A stretch of 64,000 nucleotides of DNA from Gonapodya prolifera JEL478 (taxonomy: Eukaryota; Monoblepharomycota; Monoblepharidomycetes; Monoblepharidales; Gonapodyaceae): positions 195,812 to 259,811 of the forward strand of contig KQ965746.1 in the NCBI GenBank assembly GCA_001574975.1, read 5' to 3'. The notes beneath the pieces were generated by a model. It saw nothing but the letters and a program-made list of their open reading frames with translations. It was not told where the DNA came from and ran no database searches. How positions within the stretch are numbered: the stretch's first letter is position 1; each line of letters begins with the position of its first letter. Below are positions 44,288 to 55,056 of the stretch, piece by piece. A program made the translations under genes and the position numbers.

Positions 44288-47163
44288 ATGATTTATTGGG
44301 ATGGAGCGGTTGACCGAAGCAGCTTTGGTCGCCCCCAGACAGCCGCAGACATTACTTCTCTTCCTGATCAGACAGCCACGATGGAAAGGCCTACCCCATC
44401 TCGCTTGTTTGACAGAACAGATGACTTCCAAAACCGGTACGAGTGGCGAACTACATGCTGGGATACGACGACACATCCCTGAGACATCTGCTACCCTCAT
44501 GCAACTTGATTTGGCGCTTCTGTGACATGTCAAAGAAAAACTTGGTTGGCCAACCAAATACAGGAACTGAAGGGTGCCCTAAATGGTGAAGATGTATCGA
44601 TTCAGTGAGTTCTTCTGATGTCGAACTGCTTGAGCTGGAACCATTAAAATGTGATGGCTCGAAGAATTCCCCCTTCAGTGATGTTGCCAAACCAAATGAA
44701 CAGGTAGAAATCACTTGAGTACACTACCTTCTCCGTGGTCTTACCTTCTCCGTGCTCACGGTGATCATTAGGAGTTCTATCTTCGGAACTTCCATGTTGT
44801 TGAATGCAGCTGACGGCCAGAACTTTGGACTCATGGAAGACCTTGGAAATGTAAGTCTATTTTTTATTTGCTCTTGAGTCTGTACCTATGGTTCCTTCTG
44901 GCAAGGGATCAAGCAGCAACTCCTCAATCACACCCCGCTTCAAATTGGACATAACACCACCGTCATCGATTATCGAGACTCCGCAGTATAATGACTGCAC
45001 CCAGTATTCAGAAGAGACTTCCATCAACGGTTCGGACCCTGAACGTCCACAAAAGCATGGTTTTCGTATGAGAGATGGAAACTTTTCCTTTTTCAAGGAA
45101 GATCGTCTGTCTCACGCGAGCATTCTCTTGAGTCAATTCAGAAAACGTAGAGAATGGTCCATCGCGCGCCGGAATGAGCGCATTCGAAATGTTGTTGAAA
45201 GTCCAGCAACGCCAGGAGCAAACGAAGGAAGTTTCATCCCTTACCAGGACTGGCCAGATGACGTTGCCAATATAATACGCAACCGATGCATCATTCGGGC
45301 AAAGAAAATCTGGGCGCGTGGTGACAAAAGTCCACTGTCAATGCAAAGTGGTGGCGCTTTGGATGCAACGGAAGGTCCACGCTCGTGGGGAGTTTCGCTT
45401 CTTTCTGAGCTCCCGTTTTTGCCACGCAATCACTCTTTGGTGGTCAACTTCCCCACCCTTAAAGCGACTTGGATGTTGCATGCCCCTTCCTCCGTGACTC
45501 CTGCATCAACTCGATTTTTTCTGTCGACGCTGTGCTCGGATGGACTATTGGATCTGTGGATTTTGCGCCGAGTTTCAGCTGAAGCTCCCGATGTGGTGGT
45601 TGCATCGTACTCTCAGTCGGTGGAATCGTTTGCGGAGGAAATTTATGGCGCGGCGGAACGAGATGGAGCCTTGCGCAAGGGGAAGGCTGTCGCGGTTCGA
45701 AGAGGTCATGGTGATGCTCGCGATAACCATATCTCAATAGAGCAAGGGACAGTGCACGCCTCCTTCCGGGAAACCCACGATGACTCGAGTGTCGACGGAA
45801 CGAGCATGACAGATGATGGAGGCTCCGAAAATACCTTCGAATCGAGTGACCAGGAAGAGGGAGCGTTCGGTGCAAGGTTTCGGGGGACAACTGGGCGGGG
45901 GGGTTCTCAAGCTAGACCATCGCCGCGGTATGCTCAACGCTCAAGTACAGTGGATACTGAACGACGGGTACAACCTCCAAATGGAAGCACATCCGATACC
46001 ATTGTACCCTCATCGGTAGCTGTCCCCCCTGTTCCAGCATCGCAACGGCAAAGCTTTGCTTCGGGTTTGGATGCGGCTGCGTCGTCATTACCTCCATTAT
46101 ATCCCATATCTGCATCTGAAAGTCAAATTGATTCAGAGGAAAGACCAACATCAAAAATTTCGGGTCGCATTCGCACCACCCGCTTTACCAGCAATGCTGC
46201 AGCTCCTTTCGTTGGTGCGTTGAAAACGTTCGACTCAACACATGAGACTGCTCCGCCGGGCGAGAACTTGGCGGGAGACAACAACACTCGGTAGGAACAT
46301 TGCTTGGTCATAGAGGCACTCACATCCAATGTTCTTTTGAAACGACCGTTTCTAGTAGCTCATTTTCTTCTGGTTTGGCAACACCAGCACCCGCTCCTAA
46401 TCAACTACATCGTTCCGTCCTTCCTATGCCTTCTCGAATATTGTCTTTAGTCGGAGTGCAAAGCTCTCCGAGACAGCCGGACCCTGGTGAGTGATCTTTC
46501 GTACAACACTTGGCAACACGAGAAATGCAACTGTCTTACTATGCACACCAATACCTTAACGGCTCTTATGTTTTGAATGATCGCTTCGTTTTGATATCAT
46601 GTTTCCGTTCTCCACTAAAGCACCCCATCATTATGAAATGAACCATTCAAGTGCATCTCCTGCCAGGTTTGCAGAGGCCGATCCGCAAGGGTACTCTGTG
46701 GAGAACGCTTACTCTACGAGTGGGATACGTGCGAGGCAGATGGCTAAGTTCCATCAATCGAGTCGAGATCCTCGATTCTCGCCAGGAAAAAGGAAAAGGA
46801 CGGAGGTGAGAGATGTGCTCGAAACTGTTTCTTGAAACCACTTTATCTATCTCAACCTCTGGATACTGTAGAATGACGATCCCTCACCTTCCTTAGTTCA
46901 CTTACCTGTGGATGTTTCGTCCCAGTTCTCAACCGTTTCACCACACTTCAATCTGCGTCCCACCTTGGTAAGTAAAATTTCTACACAGAATTGATTTTCG
47001 AATGCAAAGTTACCTTTTGTTTGACGGAATTTTGGAAAGAAAGGAGCCTCACAACACTTGACAACATGGATACCAAACCTTGCCGACAGTTCTCATTTTG
47101 GGATGCCATTGCACCCTTCTGGTCAATTTATGAGAAACGAGAGGAATGTAAATACTGATCTGT
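44288..47163 (+). CDS. Unrecognised Ser-rich protein
   Basis: A probable first exon gives MIYWDGAVDRSSFGRPQTAA up to a GTACGA donor near 44438. The exons between 44600 and 44850 are not resolved. A large exon (about 44881-46294) encodes SVPMVPSGKGSSSNSS, HGFRMRDGNFSFFKEDRLSH, LSQFRKRREWSIARRNERIR and WGVSLLSELPFLPRNHSLVV. LKATWMLHAPSSVTPASTRF and LLDLWILRRVSAEAPDVVVA follow, then a long acidic, Ser-rich tail. Three smaller exons follow (about 46359-46491, 46610-46806 and 46873-46973), and a last one ends in MRNERNVNTDL with a stop at 47161-47163. I do not recognise the family. The hydrophobic WILRR-type helices alternate with charged stretches, but no clear membrane segment is certain. It lies 40 bases before ALG1. 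Confidence 0.6.
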
Positions 47164-47203
47164 AATTCATGTAAAGTAATTTGTCGCACATGTTCGTACG
47201 GGG

Positions 47204-49144
47204 ATGTATACGATCATTGTTCTTCTCGTTCTCGCCCTCCCGGTCGTGATTTTTTTTAGCCGCATAGCCGCTGAGCGATCGCGGATCGTCAGAGCACGAT
47301 TGAACGAGACGAAGGGAAAGAATGGGGGCAATAGGCCCCGACGAAAGTTCGCTTCAGTTGTCGTTCTTGGAGACATCGGCCGATCGCCGCGGATCATGTA
47401 TCATGCCGTTTCTCTTGTGGAGATGGGGCTCGGAGTGAACTTGATTGGCTACTCTGGTATGCTCATCAAACACAGCGAAGTCGATTGATGGACTTTCCTT
47501 TTGATCCCTCCAATTTCCGCAGGTACCAACCCGCTGAGCTCCGTTCTGGATTCCCCGAACATGAAGCTCTTCTACCTACCTGTCCCGAAGAAGCTTAACG
47601 CACCCAAGTCATCCGGCGGTGGTTTACACCGTGTGGTCTCCCAAATGTTCTATATCGCTGCAGGCGTCATTCGAGTGATCGCTCAAGTAGCGACGGCCCT
47701 GAAAATTCTGCTTTTGGATGTTCCGTCCTCCGATTTTATCTTGATTCAAGTACGCGCCGTGTATCCCGACTGGTCCAGTCGTGAGAAACATGTTGGATCC
47801 TGCCTAGAACCCACCCGCCATTCCAACCTTTCTCATCGTCCACGTTGTTGCCTTCCTCCATAACTCTCGACTCGTCGTGGACTGGCATAACCTTGGCTAC
47901 TCTGTTCTTGCGCTCTCTCTTTCGGCGTCACAACCCTCCCGGGCGGATGGACGGGGCAGAAAATCACTCTCCAGTGTCATTGTCGCCGGAGCAAAAGCGT
48001 ATGAGGCGCTTCTGGGTACATGGGGAGTGCACGCCCATTTCACGGTGACCCGTGCAATGAAAATCAAACTAATCAACGATTGGGGTGTCCGGTGAGCGTC
48101 ACGACCTCCTTGTGAATGGCTGTTTTCTAAATATGTAACTCTATCTGACAGAGCGCCGATACACGTCCTGTATGATAAACCACCCGAAGACTTCCACCGA
48201 CTGCCTCGTGATGAATCGCGAGAAGTGGGTGGTTGGGCGTCCGTTCCTGCGCTCAACACCTCCTGAAATTGTTTTTGAACCCAACAGTTTCTGGGCTCAT
48301 TTGATCCCGGACCGCCTCTCAACCTCTTCGGAACCTCGCTCTCCCCAACGGCTCCCCTTGGGTCTTCTCACCGTCCCGTCCTCGTAGTCTCATCGTGCTC
48401 ATACACTGAAGACGACGACCTCTCCATCCTACTTCGCGCGCTCGCACTGTACTCCCAGACTGCATCCTCCACGATGCCCGACCTTTTCGTCGTGATCACC
48501 GGAAAGGGCCCGCTCAAAGCCCGTTGGGAGGCCCGCATAAAGGTGGGGCGGTGGGAGGACGAGGACATACCCCTCCCGCTCCTAACGGAAGGGGATGTCG
48601 TTTCGGTGATGGAGCCCGCGCCGAACGCGTACGACAAGGTACGCCTGCACACGGCGTTTCTCTCGCAGGAGGACTACCCGCGACTGTTGGGGTGCGCGGA
48701 TGTGGGCGTGTGTCTGCACGCGTCGACGTCGGGGCTGGACTTGCCAATGAAGGTGGTGGATTTGTTCGGGTGTGGGACCCCCGTGTGTGCGTTGGCGTAT
48801 GAGTGGTGAGTCCCATGTGTGTGGAGAGGTGAATGTTTATGTGGTAAAGTGTCCGTTTCAAGTCTGGACGAGCTCGTAGTGGACGGTAAGAACGGTTTGG
48901 TGTTCAGGACTGCGGACCAGCTTGCGGCGCAATTTCTGGTGAGCTTTGTGGGACCGCGTTCTTGTTTTGTTGGTGCCACCTGAGCACTCTGGAACGTATG
49001 TCGTCTCTCCCAGGATCTCTTCTCGTCGTTCCCAACTGATGTTCGTAAGCTTGACGCGATGAGGGAGGCTATTGGTGCAGAGTTCGGGCCAGGAAACCGC
49101 TGGTCCACGAACTGGAACAACGTCGCGGGCCAAGTCTTTAAATA
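47204..49144 (+). CDS. ALG1: Chitobiosyldiphosphodolichol beta-mannosyltransferase ALG1
   Basis: ALG1 adds the first mannose to dolichol-linked chitobiose on the cytosolic face of the ER, an essential step in N-glycosylation. The start MYTIIVLLVLALPVVIFFSR is an N-terminal membrane anchor. The family motif VVLGDIGRSPRIMYHAVSL follows. Later blocks are LIVHVVAFLHNSRLVVDWHN, HAHFTVTRAMKIKLINDWG and APIHVLYDKPPEDF, then RPVLVVSSCSYTEDDDLSIL. The donor-binding region reads LPMKVVDLFGCGTPVCALAY. SLDELVVDGKNGLVFRTADQ and WSTNWNNVAGQVFK end the protein; the stop is at 49142-49144. At least six short introns are present. The GT4-type Glu and Gly-rich end motifs look intact. It is convergent with SBDS, about 70 bases away. 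Confidence 0.94.
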
Positions 49145-49214
49145 AACATGCGCATGTATGGCTCATTGTCATTACAGTCTACAGTGAAGAAGACACGGGT
49201 GCAAAAGAAAATGT

Positions 49215-50496
49215 TCATATTAATCTTGTCTCGTCCACTTCCTCCTTCAAGTCCAGCAGCTCCACGTCGCCCTTTCCCTTGGTTTCGGAGGATATCAGCT
49301 CGGTGATGGGCCGGTACTGGCCTGGGTCGATGAGGCCGAACTGCGGAAAAAGGCCGAGATGAGCTGTGACCCCATGACCACTCGCGTGTCCGCCAAAGCG
49401 TTGTCTGTCAGGGTTGCACCCCACTGTCGTCCATAGCATATCCCGATGAGTCCGAGTTGGACCCTCGCCTCATGTATGAGCGTATTCGAATAAGAGAATT
49501 CCGAGACCCACAACCTCACCCCCGACCACCATCCCCACCCCACACCCGGCGACTTACCACTTCGTACTCATCACCAAACTCCTCCCCCTCGATTTCGGCG
49601 ATCATTTCGTGGAGACGGTCTTTGATGCGTTTGCCGTCACGCGAGGGTGTGGTGATCCGGAGCCGCATACGCGCACGCGCGATGGGGAGCGTGGACGAGG
49701 ATTGGAGCACGCGTATCAGGTCGAGCGCCTGCCGGGCGGGCGGATCGTCAGTCGTCGGGGTTACACGTGTGTGTATCGCCCATCTCGGATCCTTCCACCC
49801 CTGACAAGACGTACCTGTTGCTTTGCGCCCTTGCCCGTATTGACCGAAAAGCCGACATTGAGCATCGCCTGTTCGATCATGGAGACGGTGTAGGGCCGCT
49901 TTGTTTCCGGGTTGACGCACATGTCTGCGACCTGAGTGACAATATCTCTGGACAGCGTTTCCTGGAGATTCTGCCGTTCGCGGTCGCCGACTTGAAGTTC
50001 GCCTTTCCGCAGGATCTACGCGGGGCACAATAATTTAGGATGAAGATGACAATTCTGCATCTTGGCATGGCACGCACTCGCCTCGTACATGCGCTAAACG
50101 CTCACCTCGAGAATGATCTTTGGCTCGTCATCAGTGCCAAACGCCTTTTTCATGTCCTCTGCGTTGGCGGCCACGCCCTTCGAGACGTTGAGAAAGACCT
50201 TGTGTATCTGGACGACGTTGTCGAGATCGGTCTCCCTTGGCGTGATGGACAGTTGGACACAAGTAACGTCAAGACAATGTCTGTACGACTCACACGCCGT
50301 TTCTCCACTCGAGCACCTTGTTCTTATAGCACGCGAGCTCGAATCTCTTTCCGCCCTTCTTGAGCTTGACCACGGCTCTGCCCAGTCAGCGTGGAAGTGT
50401 CAGTCTTGTTCTCCTGCATCCGCATCCCCCGCGCGAGTCCGATGCTCACACGTTTGTCAGCCGTATCTGGTTTGACGGCGTGAATATCTTTGCCAT
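49215..50496 (-). CDS. SDO1: Ribosome maturation protein SBDS (Sdo1)
   Basis: SBDS works with the GTPase EFL1 to release eIF6 from 60S subunits. The N-terminal block [20 protein letters not shown], then [20 protein letters not shown], starts at 50496. [20 protein letters not shown]-type sequence follows in the next exon (about 50100-50230). Then come [39 protein letters not shown] and [20 protein letters not shown]. The last exon ends [20 protein letters not shown] and [20 protein letters not shown]. Four introns fit. The family length of about 250 residues is kept. It diverges from the FAM184-like gene across 122 bases. Confidence 0.93.
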
Positions 50497-50618
50497 GTCG
50501 TTATGGGAAAGCGGAGAGTGGGAAATGGGAGAAAGGAAACGGGCGAGAGAGCTCGCCTGCCGTGGCCGACCGCAGTCTTGAGTCCGGTGCACGGATCGCG
50601 ACCGATGCGCTTGCCCCC
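50497..50618. promoter_or_regulatory. Divergent promoter between SBDS and FAM184-like gene
   Basis: The two start codons are 122 bases apart. A longer FAM184 reading frame from 50490 would overlap the SBDS start, so the Met at 50619 is preferred. No specific element is recognised. Confidence 0.4.
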
Positions 50619-53600
50619 ATGAGCACAGGACCCGGTCCTCCTTCGGGTGCGCGTCCGCCGCGAGCGGGTTCAATCACAAAGCTCTCGCAGTCTCCCGCCA
50701 CGCCCTCGAATCCTAACGCACCGCAACAGAACCAACCGTCACCTCAACCACCCAAGCAACCCCCAACTCCAAACGGATCTAATGGAAGGTCGACGCTCCC
50801 AGGTGGCGCGGGGAGGTTCGGAATCCCGCCCTCGTCAATCACACCGGACATCGTCTACAAGGTTTGATGCCCGCTGGATGCACCAAACCGATCCGTTATA
50901 ACGGGCCTCACGCACCGCAGATGTCCAAGAAGATTGCCCAACTCACAAAAGTCATCTACTTTCTCAACACCAAGCAGGAGGACCATGTCTTTGAAGTCCA
51001 GTCACTCACGTCCATCTACGAAGATGAAATCGACACCGTGGTTTCGGAGGCCAACACGAAACTCGCAGACCTGGACACAAAAGTCGCGGCAGCAGAAGCA
51101 AACATGACAGTCTATGAAGACACGATCAAGGTGCGTTCCGGCACTGGGGCAGGGCAGGGTGGGGGAGGATGGGATCCTTGCTTGTGGAGGTGGAGGGTTG
51201 GTCCAATTCGGACTTGGAGTATGTTTACGCATGGGTGGAGGTAGAGGGGGATGGTCTGCCTCGGGCTGATTGGAATATGCTGATACAACTTGAACTCCTC
51301 TGATGTGGATGTGCTGCTTACACACACTTCATCAGACACAACTTGAAAAACTGTCCCGGCTTGAACGGGCGCTGGACGATGAGCGAGAGCGATCGGACAA
51401 GCTCGAGCGACGATACGACATGGATGTCAGGTGAAGCCACGACCCCCGAACCGCGGGGGCGACCCCTTTGCACTTACATATATCTGCCCGGCACAACCTC
51501 AGTCTCCTCCAATCGCAAGTGGACACGGTCACGTCCGAAGCCATGCACCTCCAAAACCGCGTGGACTCGCTTGTGGCGTGCGAGAAGAAGCTCGCGGACC
51601 TGGAGGTGTTCCACGCCAAGACGGTCGTGGAGATGGACGAGGCCAAAAAGAAGGCCCTTGAGGAGCTTGCCGCCGTCAAGGACAAGCACTTTGAGCTGCA
51701 GCAGGAAGTGTGGGAACGGGAAAAGGGCAAGTTGGAGGACCAGTTGCGCGGCGAGATTACGGGGCTGGAGAAAAAGGTGTGCGGGTGTTGTTCGCTCTCC
51801 TTCCTGTACGCCTTGAACGAACAATTCTCTGTTCTATGGACATTTTAGATTGACGAACTCCACGAGAACCACACCGCGGAAGTAAACGCACTCAACCTGC
51901 AGCACGACATGGCCGTCGCCGCGCTGAAAACGGCGCATACCGTCACGGTCTCGCGGCTCGAAAACACCCTGTCGGCCGCACAGGAGCGGCTGGACCTCGC
52001 CGAGCAGAACATACAGATCCAGTCAACCAGCATCTCCCGGCTCCAAGGGACCATTGACGATCTGAGTCGGTGCTTGGACGAGGAAAGGAACAAGAGTTCG
52101 GCGCTGGAAGGTGTCGTGAAGAAATTGGAAGGGGACGCTGACGAGAGGACGAAGGAAATGGACGAGATGCGGAAGATCAACGATGATCAGGGTGAGGCTG
52201 CGCGGTACCCCCGAAGACGCACGCAACTCAGTTCTAACTTATGGAATTTTTTCAAAGCGATTTCTATCCGCAACCACGAATCAACCATCCAATCGCTCAA
52301 ACTGTCACTCGCCTCGTCAACCGCCAAGCTCGACTCTTTGCTTGCAGCCTACGCCACACTGCAGGAGACGCACACCGAGTCGCTTGCGGACATTGAGCGA
52401 CTCAAGGACGAAATTGGACGCTTGAAAGTCAAGGAGGCCGAGCTCGCCGAGACCAGGAAGTACGTCGGTAAGCTGGAGAGAGAGTTGGAAAGGGCCAGGA
52501 TGCATAGCAATGAGGCGCTCAATGAGAGGCAGAACGAAATGGAGGCGGTGAGTGCTTGTGTGTTGCGATGTCTGGCAATGATTATTGTGGGTAATGGCAC
52601 CCACTGCGTCACCAGAGAATTCAAGAGGAAATCAACATTGCCCGTGGAGACTTCCAAGTCAAACTGGACCAGCAGATTGTAGTCGAGAAAGCGCTTGCCC
52701 GGAAAGAAGTGATTGCCGACATCGAACGACTCGAAACAACAATCACCAAGCTTCAAAAAGACCTGGCCGACGCGGACGCCCGCACGGCTGAAGTCACCCA
52801 GAGACTCACGCGGGACATCCAAACCGTGCAGGAGGAGCTCGAGCACAAAATCCGGCAGGGCGAGGCGGAGTTTGCGCATTTGAAGAAGAAGCTCGATGAT
52901 ACCGTGCGAACGGCCGAAGCCCGTGAGGCCGACTACCAGGCCGCGGACAAGGTCATTCGGGACCTGCGGTCCGATATTGAGTCGTTGGAGATCGATAAGG
53001 CCGATATGATCCAGAAGATGATGCGGCTTGATGCGATGATCAAGGAGGCGATGAGGGCCGAGGCGGCTAGGGAGAGGGAGGAGCTGGAGCAGGCGTGGCA
53101 GAAGAGGGTTGCGGAGGAGCTGGAGAAGCTCAGAAGGGAGTTGAAGGAGAATCATTCTGCTGCCGTAGAGGTTCGTGTTGGAAGGATATTGTCATGTTTA
53201 TCTCGGAGAAACCAAACTTACCTCGGGGCACTGCACTTTGCGCTTGACAGACTCTCCGGCAAGAGCTTGAGCAGGAGCATGTCAAAGTCATCGGAGGCAT
53301 CCAGGAAGTGCACACTCTGGAGCAGCAAAACTGGAACGACGAGCGAGGGTCTATGGCCAAGCGACTGAGCGATTGGGAAGAACAGCATGTACAATCCCTG
53401 GACTCGATGGACCGGCTCAAAGAGGTAAGTTGTTCGTACGCTTCAAGGTGATGGTGGAACTGAGCCGCCTTCGATGTCAGCAACATGCCGCGGAGCTTGA
53501 CAAGCTGACGAGCGACTTTGCATCTGAGCTCGCCCGCGCTTGCACAGAGTGGTCTCTCGACTCCACCGCTCGGGAGACGCAGCTGCGCGCACAAGCTGCC

Positions 53601-54881
53601 TTGGACGCAGCGGGAATACAGAAGTGGCATTCGACAGAGATGATGAAGCTACGAGAGTCTCACTCAAGGGAGCTTCAACAGCTGCGACTGCAGCACGCCG
53701 AGGCGACGGACGCGGTAATCCGCGAGCTGGAAGCCAGAAGAGGGTCCGAGATTGCGGCGCTAATGAAGGAGCACGTCGAACGGATGGAGGTGGCAAAGGA
53801 GATGGCGGCGAGAAAGGAGGCCGAGACTGTCCTGCAGCTAAATGTTGAGAAGATGGCCGAGGTGAAAGAGGCGAAGGAGGAGCTTGGGAAGCAGCTTCGG
53901 GATCGGGAGGAGGAGATCGAGAAGCTCCGAACGGCAGAACTGGACTATGTCGTGAGTGGTCGTTTGGCAATGAAATCGCGGTTGGTGGAGAATAAATTGC
54001 GCCACCCCACTCCTTCCACCTACATCCCACGTTACTGCCCCACAGAGCAAGAACACAGAACTGAATGAAACGATCGATTCTCACTCTGAGACGATCCGCA
54101 CACTTGAGCAGAGCCTCGCCACGCACAATGCCGAGATCGGCTCGCTGCGACAAGACATGGAGTCCAAAATCCGGGACGCCGAGTCAGCGGCCGACAAGAG
54201 ACACAAAGAAGACCTGTCTCGCGTGCGTGCGGACCACGTCAAAGAAGCCCAGGTCATGCTCAAGGAGTTTGAACGAGCACAAGGGTTCTTGAGGAAGAGG
54301 ATCGGAGAGTTGGAGAAGAGGTGCGCTTTGGAGTGGTCGGGATTGCAAAGATATCTCCAGGTGTGAAGGTTGCAAGTGGGCGTGCTGAAAATTCCCGTTC
54401 CACCTAGCCTGGATGACGCCGCCGCCAAGTATATCAACCGCGAGTCTCGCGAAGAAGACGTGCGTAAGATCGCAGAGCTTGAGGAGGAGCTCAAGCGTCG
54501 CAAGCGGGCCATCGCCACGCTCAAGGTGAGAAATTGTGGTTAACGCCTCGACCTAACAAGCGACAAACAAGCTCGTTCCACCCCACACAGGACGAGATCG
54601 ACCACTACCGTCTAGAACTGAACAATCGCGAGGCCAACTTCAATCGCATCTTCAACGCGAGACCCGTCGTTGGTGTGCTTCCCTCGGCGGACCCCCACGT
54701 GCGGAAGGTAAGATATGGAAGTTGTAAATCCATAGTTGTCCTGAGTACTGATGTACCCGGTTTGCGTTTGCATTCGGCGCAGGCACTCAAGCAGGCGCAT
54801 ACACGATCCGAGCCGGCTTTGCAGACGCCAAAGTTGCCCCCACTATATGGGGTACCGGGGGCGTCAATGGAGCTGCATTGA
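50619..54881 (+). CDS. FAM184-like long coiled-coil protein
   Basis: A disordered Pro/Ser-rich leader (MSTGPGPPSGARPPRAGS) precedes ITPDIVYK, joined by splicing to MSKKIAQLTKVIYFLNTKQE and DHVFEVQSLTSIYEDEIDTV. This M-S-K-K-I-A-Q-L-T-K-V-I-Y block is the N-terminal signature of animal FAM184A. About a thousand residues of heptad-rich helix follow in exons separated by at least ten short introns, for example LEKLSRLERALDDERERSDK, VEKALARKEVIADIERLETT and AELDKLTSDFASELARACTE. The C-terminus is EIDHYRLELNNREANFNRIF then NARPVVGVLPS, again as in FAM184A, followed by a Pro-rich tail. FAM184 proteins occur mainly in organisms with cilia. A flagellar or centriolar role is inferred. Confidence 0.84.
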
Positions 54882-55056
54882 GTGTGTCGTGGTTTTTAAG
54901 AGCAGGATTTCGAGAGAGGGGTTACGGCCTATGCGGTCGGGTGACGGGACTTTCACTCCCACAGAGGGACGTATTTCATTAATTGAATTTTATAATAATT
55001 TATGACCTTGCACGACATCCTCCACACCACCTCTGTGTGCATGCAAAACATACACA

